Notes: a model not told the origin generated them from the letters alone. A DNA stretch of 64,000 nt from Xestospongia muta (GCA_963693285.1 OY848917.1:2668501-2732500), one strand, 5' to 3'; shown: positions 1 to 12,174, counted from the first letter of the stretch. Numbers and translations are program-made.

Positions 1-2450
1 TGGTGAGGTACCAAGATCGCGATGCTAAAAAAAGACACAAATATAATAACATAATTTAATTTAGAACCGTTTCAATAAAGTGCAGAACCCTTGGTGCAGT
101 AATAGCTAACATTGAGTGATATTAGTTTGCATGCTGCCACTAGATCATAACTTAGTAAAAGATAATAGGGTTCAAGATCGTCTCAGACTTATAACCATAG
201 TATAATGTGAACAAAAATGGTTTTAAAAACAGGAATGGCAATAAATGAAACTAACAAGGTAACTAACTACCAAGACACATAACAATCAATGAATTATCAT
301 TACTTTTACAGTAGGTCTTTGAATTGATTAAAACTACATAAGCGGCTGAGGGTGGGGGTAAAGGGGGCTGATACCCCCCAACTTTTATAAAGGGGGGGCA
401 GAGTCCCCCTCCCCCGCCCAACTTTTACATAGAGTAACTCATTTTGCATTCTAACAATTATTACTAGTAGACCTGCAAGAACTTGCCAAGGAATTTGTTC
501 AAAAAATGATGAACGAAGAGAATATTTTGGTGCATTTTAATTCTAATTTTTAAAATGTATACTTTTGCAAGTGAAACTGTGTACAAATATGTTCAGCCCC
601 CCCAACTTTTTTGAGCTTCCTCCGCCTATGAACTAGTTTCATGATAGTAACAGCTACTTCCAGATGTACATGTACATTGTTAACAAACTAGTGATACGAC
701 TGCTGATAAAGATGACAGTCAAGGTGAATGCTATAACTTCAAAATACAACATTTTTTGTAAATTCCCACATCAGACTCATAGCTAATAGGATTTTGTACA
801 TCCAGTATGTTTTCAGGGCAATGAGCTCTTCATGACTTTTTGAGCTTTGCATTCTTTTGGTAATTGTTTAGCTATAATGAGGTCTCGAGTGATACTTTTA
901 TAAAATCCTGAGTTGGCAAGTTTATATAACACACATAGATCAATGAACCATGAATAAATCATCATGAAATTCCTAATGTGAGCCATTTTCAAAAAGCCAT
1001 ACTTGATGATTGAGTATGCACAGTTAATTTATTTGGTTCATGTAAAGTTGGGAAGAAGTGAAGCTATAACAATTTATTGATTACACAAAATTATGAAACT
1101 CTCCAAAAAAAGAAAAGGCATTTATTGTTTTTATCTAAGAAGTGTTCTTTAAAAGTTAGTTTATGATGCACCAAACATCAACCAGGTTAGTACTCTGTAT
1201 AATCTCATTATACACATACTATCAAGAGCACACACCCTCACAAAGAAAGAAGAGTATATTGTAGCAATAAGCAAATACCTTTTGTAAATAACAAGTTAAC
1301 CATATTCATACTTCACAAGTACCAAATATGGTCATAGGCAGACTACTGTGGTTTGTTTAATGCTGCAATAGCTTTCAAATGGCAATTGTACACTCCATTT
1401 CCTCTTGAACATATATAGTTATGTGTGGTTAAAAACAATTTCAGGATCACCTAACATGCTATGCATGTCAGGCAACAAAAGCATACGAAAAAGATTATAA
1501 AGCCAGTGTTGTTTATAAGTCCAAAATCCAAATCTAGTTCCAAATAGTATGAGATTTCATTGTGTGCCAGCATACAGTTCACTAAATTTAATTTATGCAA
1601 AGCTAGTTTTTCAAGTGATCTTAACTTCGTATAATGTAGTCTTCACAACAATTAAAAGTAAACAATTCATCAACCTTATTAAAGCATTCTGATTGGTCAG
1701 ATTACTATAAGAATAGTATATACATAGTTCAGTATCAACTATTTTCCAATTAGTTTAATTATGATTGGACTATAATAGTAGCACATGATAAAACTATGTG
1801 ATAATAAATGTGACTGACTGAATTTTAATGGCTCTGGAACTAAAATAAATGATGGCAAAGCTTCAAGTAAACAACTACCAGCCTTTTATATATAGTTAAG
1901 GTCCATTACTTTTAAACAGTTTGTTCTCTATATTATTTTGGATAGAATGATAAATACAAGTAGATAATACATGTACATGTATTTTAGTTATATAAAATAC
2001 ACATTATCATAAACTAACCACATCATTGAGAGTATTATAATCTGGACTTCTTTGAGTGACTGGTCTGAAGTCTTTTGTTACACGTACATGAGTTGGTGGT
2101 AATGTAGTCATACTAATCTGTGATGGGTTATGTGGTGAGCTCTCTGAATGCTCTGAAGATCTTGGGACAGAAACTGCCCACTTTGTTTGATGAGGTATGT
2201 CTTGATGTTCACTTTTATCATCTTCAGTAACACCAATATTAGAACTACTAAGTCGTCGGACTGGTTCAGGAGTTGAAGTTGGTGATGTAGGTGGAATAAA
2301 ATTAAACATTTTCTTGAACTTTTTCTTTGCTCCTCTCTGACCTTTTACTTTGCCATCAGATTTCTGTGTCAATGCTACTCCCAAATTAGTTGAATCATCG
2401 TCATTCCCATTACTTCTATTTCCATCCTTGGAGCTCTTTCTTGTCGCCAT
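1..2450 (-). CDS. G5: 5' end of a coiled-coil family gene, cut by the left window edge
   Basis: Only the first exon (2019-2450, 144 codons) and the first 8 codons of exon 2 (1-24) are in the window. I start at the ATG at 2448-2450 (M-A-T-R-K-S-S); the open frame extends upstream, but only from a GTG. The protein begins with a Ser/Asp/Asn-rich stretch, then a basic patch (K-G-Q-R-G-A-K-K-K-F-K-K), Pro/Ser/Thr-rich disorder, and the family motif P-D-Y-N-T-L just before the donor GTTAGT. Exon 2 opens H-R-D-L-G-T after a T-rich acceptor ending TAG. Both exons align with G2 (48156-47731 and 47360-47262), so a coiled coil should follow to the left of the window. Function is unknown. Confidence 0.8.
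25..2018 (-). other. G5 intron 1
   Basis: Noncoding AT-rich sequence between GTTAGT (donor at 2018) and the acceptor at 25-26. Its middle part (about 870-1640) is clearly homologous to 20980-21430 left of the mannosidase fragment, which identifies that region as the former intron 1 of G4. It contains the G-rich repeat element at 337-630. I see no other gene. Confidence 0.6.
337..630. mobile_element. Small G/C-run element with imperfect terminal inverted repeats (MITE-like)
   Basis: The left end reads CATAAGCGGCTGAGG and the right end is the inverse of CATAGGCGGAGGAAGC. Runs of G and C with the phrase CCCCCCAACTTTT lie inside both ends. The body has no ORF. It sits in G5 intron 1 and differs in base composition from its AT-rich host. 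Two other elements of similar style are at 34712-35342 and 61731-61967. Confidence 0.5.
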
Positions 2451-2465
2451 TTCCTTAATTACCAC

Positions 2466-3899
2466 GCCCTTCTCGATATTAATATTATCACTTATTAATA
2501 ATTATTAATACTTATATTGACATGTATACAGGGTACCAGAATGTATATAATAATTAATGCAAATAGCATTGGACGTATAATAGTAATAATAATTAGTCTG
2601 GAGCACTCTCAGATGACAAAACAAGTTCTCAACTTATTTAGAAAGTCTGTTTTCAGCCTTTACTTGCAATGCTGTCTTTTTTTTTAATTGTATACTACAA
2701 AACTTGGAACATTAACAACACACAGTAAAGTATGGGCTTCTCATGAAATCAACTTAACAGCACAACTCAGTGTAGTACATAGTATATACTGGCTAAGTAG
2801 AAGTGTGCTGACACAATATTTCAGGGTTCACATTCCCAGTCAATGCATAATTACTATGTGACAGTCAATGTAATAATGAATTTACATTAAGCAAAGTCAT
2901 AACCACATACAGGAACCTAGCTAAATGATATAGCAGTCAAACCACATACAGGAACATAGCTAAATGATATAGCTAACATTTATGTAGTACCTATCCTGAC
3001 AGAGCTAACATATGTACTGTGAATGAGTACAAATATTTATAGAAGTACAGTAGATGTACACAACATAACATATTCCTAGATTTAGAACAAATAGACTCGA
3101 TGGAAGAGGAACAGGACAAGTTAATGACACAAATGTTTAAAGAAAGAAACACATTCAATTGGATTGTTACTTGATAATAAGTGTATGTGTATAAAAGTAG
3201 GTATATACCTGTAGGAGAGTATAGAAATGTGGAGTACTTCAGATACTGTATATAGTATAGATACTGTATGTATTTTGTTCAGTGACAGACAGTCAATAGT
3301 TAGGAATCTATAGCTAGAAATGTTAACAACCTGTCACTAAAAAAGTCAATAATATGCACTGCACTGTCTGATAAACATAGATGCTTGAGTATGTACATCT
3401 TAGATTGCTATTTGCAGTCTAAGTACTTGATGCAACAACCTGAAGTAGTCAAAAAATCAGATAACAAGTGCTTCATCCTTCTTTAGAAGCTGTCAGTACA
3501 TGCCTTAATTAAAGTACTAATACAGTCACCTTGTGGAACTGCAAGAGCATTTATTTAATCATGTGTCATGTATCATGACACATGATTAAATAAATAAGAT
3601 ATGGAACCAGAACATATATAGTATGAATAAAATAAGCAATTAATTACATATTTCATAGTACTGAAATTAAAAATGTATCAATAAAAAAATAATGTTTATG
3701 TTCATTATATTAAAACAGAAAGAAAGCATCAATGGCAAGAAACTTAAAGTGTAGATTTCAATAACTATATGTAAGTAAATTTTATATCACGATGTAACAA
3801 CTAAATGTGAAATAAAGAATATATTTTAAATATATTCATTGTGTGTGCTTGGGTGTCTGTGTGTGCATGCACCACATGTGCATATCAATTAAAAACATG
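2466..3899. other. Spacer between G4 3' end and G5 start
   Basis: No coding sequence seen. The part near 3410-3540 resembles the downstream flanks of G2 (39555-39660) and G1 (about 49880-49930), so the duplicated unit includes 3' flanking DNA. The promoter of G5 should lie here, but I see no convincing core element. A perfect hairpin lies at 3549-3595. Confidence 0.5.
3549..3595. repeat. Perfect palindrome: 22-bp arms, 3-bp loop
   Basis: The left arm 3549-3570 (ATTTATTTAATCATGTG followed by TCATG) is the exact reverse complement of 3574-3595; the loop is TAT. It lies in the short spacer between G4 and G5. A weaker trace of the same core (CATCATGTATCATGTGTC) is at about 50150, downstream of G1. 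Confidence 0.85.
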
Positions 3900-4229
3900 T
3901 CACTTTTTTATAGGACAAAACATTTTAATATGTCTTTTAAATTTTGGTATTTCACCAATACGATATTTCATTCCACATTTACGACATACTAAGTTAGGAT
4001 CATAAGGAAGTGAACTATCATCATCTTCAAACATCTCTTTTGTTGTTGGACGGTGAGTTATATCATAGACATATTGCTTCATTTCTTTAGTAGTAGGTAC
4101 TTTAGAACTTGAGACATTTAAACGAGAAGGATCATTCTTACGTGTCATAGGTTGATGAGATAAGCTATGAGGTAAGACGTCTGAGGCCATTAGACTTCTA
4201 TCAAGATTTTCATTTGGCTGTGTAACTTT
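3900..4229 (-). CDS. G4 terminal exon with intact C2HC zinc finger (distal copy)
   Basis: Phase-0 exon after acceptor ATATAG, opening K-V-T-Q-P-N-E-N-L-D-R-S-L and ending with stop at 3900. The last 30 residues hold C-x2-C-x14-H-x4-C (Y-D-P-N-L-V-C-R-K-C-G-M...) and end C-P-I-K-K. Ahead of it are two similar acidic segments built around T-K-E-M. It is nearly identical to the G2 end (40004-40333) and to the broken G1 end (50486-50776). Confidence 0.75.
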   Translation of the reverse strand, partial: KVTQPNENLDRSLMASDVLPHSLSHQPMTRKNDPSRLNVSSSKVPTTKEMKQYVYDITHRPTTKEMFEDDDSSLPYDPNLVCRKCGMKYRIGEIPKFKRHIKMFCPIKK

Positions 4230-5141
4230 CTATATGTATAATAAACAAATTTTCAATGAATTTGCAATATTCATAAAGTTTGTTAATATTTATATGTACA
4301 TATATATATAGGTAAGAGAGGAAACTGTGTGAACACTTACTTTTACCATGTAAATCACTTTAATGGCTTTATGATTTTTGTAAAGGGGATTGTATCATTG
4401 TATAAAGGACAAAATAACACTGGATAACATTCCATATACTTATTAAGGATACTATTGGAATACACTAGTAAATGGCATGCATTTGAAGTGTTACTATGTT
4501 TGTTATTTATATCCTGCTATATACAACTTTAACACACAAATTGATATGTACCATTATGGAAATACTTTGTTTATATATATATATGTGGGTATTGGAGATA
4601 ACTTTGGACTGTCAACCATATTGATAGAAGACTTCCACTACATTAATGGAGCGTACTATTGATGTAATCAAGTGCTTAAATTTAGAAAATGAAGGGGATA
4701 AAGCAAGTTTGTGGTAGAAAAAACAAAGGTCAAAATTAACACTAACAGACTGTTGTGTTTAAAGCTTACCATCATTTCTCCTCAAATACAGCTTATAGTC
4801 TCCACAAACATCACAATATCTATAATTGAATTTTTGAAATGGCAACACCATCTTATTTCATTACAATAAATTATTTGGCTGATTAATATTTTTAATTCAT
4901 CTTTAACAACTCACCTTTAAAATTATTACACAAAATCTAATTTGCCTAAATTTTAGAAACTCTAAAGTAACATACCATCAATTTGTCTTAAGATATGTTA
5001 GTGAGAAATGCTAAATGAGAATTACAGATAATGTTTAAGGCTAAATAATTGGCACCATTAATAATATCCAATTTATTTTACTAATAGTATCTCAAATCTT
5101 ACCTTTACTCAACAAACTAACAACATTAAAAAGATACTTTC

Positions 5142-5264
5142 TTCAGTATTACTTGTATTATCTTCAATATTTTCATTTCCTTCAATAATAATAACTGACT
5201 TAGTACTGCTAATGCTTGTATTAGATGTTGGGTTACTTGAAGGAGGTGCTTGATATAATGAATC
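5142..5264 (-). pseudogene. G4 copy of the 41-codon linker exon, donor lost
   Basis: It opens D-S-L-Y-Q-A-P-P-S-S-N-P-T and matches the exons at 41191-41313 (G2) and 51670-51792 (G1). Those copies end GAA followed by GTGAGC or GTAAAT. Here the corresponding bases read GAA-GAA-AGT, so the donor is gone and the frame runs on to a stop at 5109. Skipping this exon would keep the frame. Confidence 0.7.
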
Positions 5265-5659
5265 CTGTATGTGATAAGTAAAGGTAATAGTTATTTGGTT
5301 CAAAATAGTCTTTGCAAATTTACTATTATAAAAAATTGCAAGCATATACTTTAATTTTTACAAGTAAGAGAACTGTCTTAGAAACAATCTTTGGGCTCTG
5401 CCCATGGTAATTAATTTTTTTTCCAAAATTAGTCTACTGTGTGTAGAAACTTAAAATTACAGTACTTTTAGATTCAAAGTAGAGAAGATCTGAAGCTAGA
5501 ACAGATCATCATTCTTCTAAATGCTCCAAAATAAACAAATGTCTACTACTACATATCTATTTTTCACTTAGAATTAGTTTTCAGTTAATTTCACAAAGTA
5601 CTCTGTATTGTGAAATTTAATTATACAACTATAACAATGCATAATTAAGCAGACATTCT

Positions 5660-5900
5660 CTCCTGTTTAAAAAGACATCGAAATAGTCATAGACATTTGC
5701 AACAACCTCCTTTGTTTGGGGCCTCAGTCTCTTTCCCTTTTGCATCTTCACGAACACGTGGAAAAACGTGGTCTATTCGCATGACATTCACGTGAACAAG
5801 TAATGAATGATATTAAAATGTACTTGGATAAAGTAGGTGAGAAAATACCTCACCTTACATTTCATGCATAACATACTGTTTTTTTAATGAAGGCCTCAAC
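5660..5900 (-). pseudogene. Transposon-derived helix-turn-helix fragment, copy 1
   Basis: On the minus strand it starts ATG at about 5781 with V-F-P-R-V-R-E-D, followed after a frameshift by T-K-E-V-V-A-N-V-Y-D-Y-F. It is clearly the same sequence as 63489-63800, where the frame is open. It lies in the last introns of G4 and is unrelated to that gene. Confidence 0.55.
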
Positions 5901-6256
5901 TCAATTCGAACATGCCATTCCCTAGTTGAGCAAAGATTCCTATGTCCAGTTGTTGCAGGGTGAAGTGAATTCCAGACAAAGGATTAAATGGCACATAACC
6001 AAATGGAAGAGGACTAATCTCATTTAAAGGATCACAAGAACAGCAATAAGATATAATTTTTAATAAAAATAAGTATTCTTTGTATCAAAATACATGAAAG
6101 AGTCGGTGGCAAGAAACAAAACTTTAGATTTCAATAACTACATTTAAATAAATTTTACATCTCTATTTAACAACCATAATGTGATGTATGCATTTTAAAT
6201 ATATTTGCTGTAAGTATTGGTGTGTGTGTGTGTGTGTGTCAATTAAAAACAATTTG

Positions 6257-6511
6257 TCATTTCTTTCGAGAACAAAACTCTTTAATATGTCTCTTAAACT
6301 TTTGTATTTCACCATTGCGATATCTCTTTCCACATTTATGACATTCTAAGTTAGGATCATAAGGAAGTGAACTTTCATTATCCTCTTGTACTTCCTTAGT
6401 AGAAGGACGTCTCATCATTTTATGGTATTCTTGTCTTATTTCTTCAGTTAGTGGCACCTGACTTTTACACTTTAGGCTTCTATCAAGATTTTTATTTGAT
6501 TGTGTAACTTC
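6257..6511 (-). CDS. G4 alternative terminal exon with intact C2HC zinc finger (proximal copy)
   Basis: Phase-0 exon with acceptor CATTTAG, opening E-V-T-Q-S-N-K-N-L-D-R-S-L, 84 codons plus stop. It carries C-H-K-C-G-K-R-Y-R-N-G-E-I and the H and C of the C-x2-C-x14-H-x4-C finger, ending C-S-R-K-K. It is shorter than the distal copy because one acidic segment is missing. Having its own stop, it would be an alternative 3' end to the exon at 3900-4229 if G4 is transcribed. An ATG start inside the exon is not available. Confidence 0.65.
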   Translation of the reverse strand, partial: EVTQSNKNLDRSLKCKSQVPLTEEIRQEYHKMMRRPSTKEVQEDNESSLPYDPNLECHKCGKRYRNGEIQKFKRHIKEFCSRKK

Positions 6512-7184
6512 CTAAATGTATAATAAACAAATAAATGCAACAATTATAATATTAATGTTTACATACACATGTATATATAGGTAAGAGGGAATTGAAGATT
6601 ACAGAGTCCCCACATGTTAATAAGAATAGTGGATGTATGATATTTAAACATTTAGACACAATTTACTATTATGAAAATTGCAAATATATATATATTTTAT
6701 ATTTTAGGCTTAATTTTTACAAGTAATAGAACTGTCTTAGAAACAATAATTACCTTGGGTTCTGCCCTTGGTAATTAAATATCTTTCCAAAATTAGTTCT
6801 ATTGTGTGTAGAAACCTTGAATTACAGGACTTTTATAACAGATCATCATTCTCCTAAATGCTCCAAATTAAACAAATGTTAACTAAAACATTTTTCATTG
6901 GAATTAGTTTTCAGTTAATTTCACAAAGGACTCTGTATTGTGAAGTTTAAATCTACAACTACAACAATGCATAATTAAACGTGAATTTTCTCTCCTGTAT
7001 CAAAAAATGTCTATACATTATGACAAAACAATACTAATTCAAAATATGCGGCATTTGTAAACAAGCATAATATTCTCTTATATGATTCATTGACACAAAT
7101 TAACTGTAACGTCAGAAGTATCAATAATGTGATTATTTTTTGTATCTCTCAAATACGATATCGTTTATCACATTTATGACATAC

Positions 7185-8012
7185 CAGGTTAGGATCATAA
7201 AGTAATAAACTATGGCTATCTACTTTAGCAATAACAGGATGTTTTGTCATATCACATACTTGATTAGCATAATACTGGATATCTTGGTCAATATTTTCTA
7301 AATGTTCATTCTCAGGTATGTCTTCTGAAACTCCTCCCACCATTTGACCAACTCTACTATCTTCAGTTTGCACGTTAGAGATTATAGGATTACTAGTGGG
7401 CAAGACTTGAAAAATTGGGCTAGGCTTACGAAATCCTTGTTTCTTGACTCTTTCCTGCTCAGCTCTCTCCATCTCTCTTAGGGCTTCATCAGCTTTTTTA
7501 TTTTCTCTCATTCTTTGCTCTTCCAAAAGTCTTAGCCTGTCCTCCTCTTCTTGTTGTTGCTTTTGTTGAATAAATACTGCTTGCTCCCTTTGTCTTTGAG
7601 CAGTTCTAGCAAACTGTTGCATTTGAGCCGCTGTCATTTGGGGAGCAGCATATTCACCACTAAGTTCCTGTCTGTACTGAGGTTGATTTGTTGTTGCAAA
7701 CATAGCTTGGCTTGGTAGTTGTTTTGGAACATTACCAGATGGATTAACTATGACTTGAGTACCTCCTTGATTAATTGCCTGTTCATTTCGGGTTGTTGCA
7801 TATGCTTCTTGATCTCTGTCAGGAGGGAATTTTGGATGTGGTAAGGCTTCAGAAGTCTGAAAGGTGGTTTTTGTTGGGGCAAGATTGTTAGATTGAGGTT
7901 GTGTAATTGATGTTTGATGTGGAATATCCAGTATCCTGAGATATTCTAGAGGTAGAACAGCCTTTAATTTTGAAAGTTGATCATTTGCTTCCTTTAGCTT
8001 CTCGCCAATAGT
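7185..8012 (-). CDS. G4 exon: leucine-rich lead, Pro/Gln linker, charged coiled coil, half zinc finger
   Basis: 276 codons, phase 0, opening T-I-G-E-K-L-K-E-A-N-D-Q-L. A low-complexity Pro/Gln/Asn linker follows, then an Arg/Glu/Gln helix (Q-M-T-A-A-Q-M-Q-Q-F-A-R and onward). The end is S-L-L-L-Y-D-P-N-L, the lead-in of the zinc finger. I place the donor at CTG|GTATGT, inside what used to be the finger. Read through instead, the finger breaks at a TGA after C-H-K-C-D-K-R-Y-R-I. The homologous G2 exon is 41958-42815. Confidence 0.65.
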
Positions 8013-10224
8013 CTGTGAAAATAATAAATATGTCAGTAATGAAAATGTGATAAATAATATGTGTGCATGTGTTACAAGAGTAATCATCTTGTAATTAGAC
8101 CAGTTTTATATCAACTTTGAACATTAAAAGTAGTAATGAAGTTTATAAAACTATAATTAACAAGGTTATAATTGAAAAATCATGTTATAATTGTTTTTTA
8201 AAATATGAGTTCACTGTGAATAATTGATTAGAGCTACAAACATTGAAGTAGTGTCTATGGAAGACTATAGAATGATAGAAATATAACCACAGAGAACAAA
8301 GTAGTGAGAAGTTTCAAGCACTCAAATCATGATCAGTCACACCAATTGTCAGTGTTACAACTGGATGTATTAATTTTGATTAACATTTTTTAGTACCCAA
8401 GAAGAAAACCATCGTCAATATACACAAAGTATATTAAATTAAAAAACCACCAAACCTATATAGGTTGATATGTTAAATGCATTCCATCTTGTGTTGAAGC
8501 ACTAAATCATCTGTTGCTGTGGTTACATAAGATGTGTGATTTATAACTTTTAGTCATATAGGTCAATAAAATAAAAAGATGTAAGTGGACATACATACAT
8601 ATATAAAATTGTATGCAAGTGCATGTGTTATATACACCAGGTCAAGGGGATTTATGAAAAACAAAATAAAGATGACATATGACATATTGTAAATGTATCT
8701 AATATATTATGAGATTCATACTAAACTGCTATTATCACTCCATGAAATGATACATTGTTGTTGAGCAATGTTTCCTTGTAAACCATGATTTGGCAGATTT
8801 GTGTTAACCTGATTGTGTTATGAAGGAACAAAGTATGTATGCTCTCACATTTTAATATATAAACATGATAAGAGGTCTATATGTGTGTTATAAACACTTC
8901 AATGCTCTTCAAAAAGGTTAAATGTAACCTTGAATGCATTGTGAGTACTACAATGATGGATGTGGCAGATTGAGTTTCAAAGCTTTTTCTAGGCTACTTT
9001 TTGCCTGTTATATTTTGTATTATCGCTGTTACCTCTCCAATTTCCTAAAACTTTAAATGGTTACAGGTTAAGTGCTCTCTTTAAAATTATTAAATGACTA
9101 AAATGTTGAATTTGTTCACTCTGATTATGTTTGTAAATTTGAAACAAATCATCTTATAACTGTTTTGATGGTACTAGTTTAACACAAAACATTTGTCTTT
9201 TATCAAATTTATTAGTTTCAAGTACACTGATGGTTAACATAAAATACATGATCTAAGTGGACATACACATAATATAAATTGATGATACAATTTATACAGA
9301 AAGATGAACCACATTATATCTATTATTATAACATTTATACATTCCTCCCACAATTGTCTGTAAATAAAGCATGCAAAGCTGTCGAGCTATCTACATGTAC
9401 ATGTACATGAAAATCCTGAGTTGAAGGGATCATTTCAAAACAAAAACCATGATAGAACTTATATAGCTTGTCAAGAGATTGATATTACTCTGCCACAATG
9501 CACTGTTGTAAAGAAGCAACTATCCAAGAAGCTTTCAGGATATTATTTACAATATAAACTGATTTGTTTGTAAACCTAATGCTCTCATTCAAAATGTATG
9601 GGATACAAATGTCATATAAGTAAGATACACTTATTTCTTAGAGATATTGTACTTAGTTCTCAGTTTTTCTTAGACCAAACAATTATAAGATTGATTTTAA
9701 GTTTCAAAAATAGATTGTTTTAGAAGATATTGATCCTAATGTTGATAGCAATGTCTGTAAAGTCACAAATGCTGAAAGTAAGTGAAGTAGAGAAACAAGC
9801 TAGAAAGAATTTATGACTCAAAGAATTCACAGTAAAGGTTAATAGTATTCATTGGTTACCATTTGTGTTTGATGTGTTTTACTAGTAGTATAGTGTCCCA
9901 TAACAATTATAATTAAAATTTGTGTATAAGCATGTTTGCTTTGGCAACATATGTTCTTAACTTCTATTTAAAAAAGTCCATCACAATCATGTAGACAATA
10001 CTGTCTTAACATTAGTCAGATATATTGCCAGTGACTCAAACTCAATATAATATATAATCCATATGAAATTCTTTATTGACTATACAAGACAACTCATATA
10101 CCTACTGTGGAGTGTACATGCATATGTACATCTGTCATTATAAGATAAAGATTGTTTGAATTATACACAAGTCATCCAAGCATATAATATAAATGTATAT
10201 GTAGCTATGACATATTAAACTCAC
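8013..10224 (-). other. Long G4 intron
   Basis: No coding sequence found. Parts of it align with 52400-53250 in the G1 intron (for example around 9460-9960), which shows the introns were duplicated with the genes. Confidence 0.5.
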
Positions 10225-10410
10225 TTTATTTGCATTACGTAGCTTTAAATTCTCAATTTCCATTGTCTTCATTTGTAAAGATAATACTCCTTGTAACTCT
10301 GCTACTTTCTTTTGCTCTGTTTGGAAGGCTAACATAAAGAAAGCTTTACTATCAAGAGCACTTTGAGCTGTGGTTTCAGCTTTTTGGACTTGAGCCTTTA
10401 ACTCATCAAC
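10225..10410 (-). CDS. G4 exon of 62 codons (V-D-E-L-K coiled-coil exon)
   Basis: It opens V-D-E-L-K-A-Q-V-Q-K and ends L-R-N-A-N-K before donor GTGAGT; phase 0. It is one of the best conserved exons of the family, matching 43780-43965 (G2) and 29296-29481 (G3). It is missing from G1. Confidence 0.75.
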
Positions 10411-11159
10411 CTAAACAGTAATATAGACCAATCATTGTTTATCACTGTATTTACATGTACATGTAGAACAATGACTTACAATATAAGTAAATGTGGTCAA
10501 TGACTGTATATATACAATACTAAAAAAAATCTATATTTAAAAGTAGCCTGTGGTCATAGCTATTCCTACATTTACTCTTCTTTAGTCTATGTAAGTCATT
10601 GACAAAACACTAATGGCAAGATTAACAAGATTGTTGTGTACAACAATGCAATTATGGTGAGGCTACTACTACCATTTAATACTGGCGTCTAATCAAGGAG
10701 TATATAAATATATCAATGATCAAAATGCTAGACTTAGAAATTATTATTAAAAATTATTCTAAGTCTTACTAATAAACATTAGCTTCAAAACCCAGTAGCT
10801 CAAGCTTTGACAGGGTTTTAAATAAAACAGATAATCATCTAAAAACAAAATATTGTCATAAAATGTAACAGCTGGTACTCGTGAGCTCAATTGTTTAAGG
10901 AATTCTCAAATTGTAGCAATTTCTGGCCGTTAAAGGTTCTCTTGCAATAGAATACTTTTTATGATGTAAGCAAAGCTAGAAGATCCTTTTTAATATTATA
11001 TAGACACACTTTTGTTAAGTCTAAAGCAGTACTCATTTGAGGGACAATATCAATTTTATTCATAGCAAGCTACATGTACTAGGGAAACAAATGATGCTGA
11101 GTCTGAAGTTACATATCTATTACAGACAGTGTTTAGTTTGTAACATACATTACATGTAC

Positions 11160-11768
11160 CTCTGATGCTAATCTTTCTTTGTGATAGACCTGCTCCTCTA
11201 AAGTTTTTGATTTCTCTTGAAGTTGTACCATTGTTTTCTTTAACTCTTCACATTGACGACTGTAAGCACTAACTTGTTGGGTCAAAACCAGTTTCTCCTC
11301 CTCTAAATTTCCTACTTTTTCTTCAAAATTTTTCTTTAACTCTTCACATTGACGACTATAAACATTAACTTGTGAGGTCAATACTAGTTTTTCCTCCTCT
11401 ATGTTTTTTACTTTGTTTTCTTCTATTAACTTGCTTGTAACCTCCTCAACAGTTGATTTTTGTTCTTGTAGTGTAGACATTTGATTACGAAGTACTTCTT
11501 TCTCTTTCTGGTGAGCTATCTTAAGTGTCAGAGTTTCATGTTCCTTGTCATGTATTGTCTGGATCAATTTTTGTTGCAATTCACGAGCAATACCTTGACT
11601 TGTAGTTAACTGTTGTTGTAGATCATTAGCAACTCCTTGACTTGTGGTTAATTGTTGTTGTAGATCACAAGCAACTCCTTGACTTGTAGTTAATTTATTT
11701 GTTAACTTCATATGCATCTTTACTCTGTCTCTTCTCTCTTGTTCAAAATTTTCCTTATATCCAGAAGC
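11160..11768 (-). CDS. G4 coiled-coil exon with internal repeats
   Basis: 203 codons, phase 0, acceptor TTTCAG. It holds three tandem 14-residue units (L-T-T-S-Q-G-V-A-x-D-L-Q-Q-Q) at about 11580-11703, and two longer units around L-V-L-T-x-Q-V-x-x-Y-S-R-Q-C-E-E-L-K-K. The heptad-like leucines and charge pattern point to a long coiled coil. I see no counterpart in G1, G2 or G3. Confidence 0.7.
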
Positions 11769-12174
11769 CTGAAATAAAATAGTTAATCTAAAAAGTGCTG
11801 TGAGGCAATTAAACATGATATAATCACATCATGGACCTTAAACTTGTATGATATTATGTCACAATAATAATTAGTCTACTGGGAGGGTGAAAGTGTTGCT
11901 TGAAGCACTATAAAATTACTTGCATCAATCTTTAATAACATTATCTACCTCCTGGTATTCTTGTCAAAGGCTCATTTCAAGTACATTACATGACTTCTAT
12001 ACAGCTGAAAAGGACTATATATTAATAGTCAGTGGCATCTGTTGTTTATCATTAAAAGATAATAACTTGGTAGTTAATAAAATTACATTAATTCCCTTAT
12101 ATGTACCACTAATTAAATCTTTGTGGTTTAAAATGAAAGCATAGTAGTATGAAGTAGTTACAATAGTAACTTAC

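Noticed and set aside
3900..4000. Zinc finger as evidence for a NEMO/optineurin relative
   Set aside because: The layout (coiled coils, then a short C2HC finger) is similar, but NEMO-type fingers have shorter spacing between the second Cys and the His, and I find no UBAN-like motif in the coiled coils. Layout alone does not support homology.
11580..11703. CRISPR-like direct repeats
   Set aside because: The repeats are contiguous, coding and in frame, without unique spacers.
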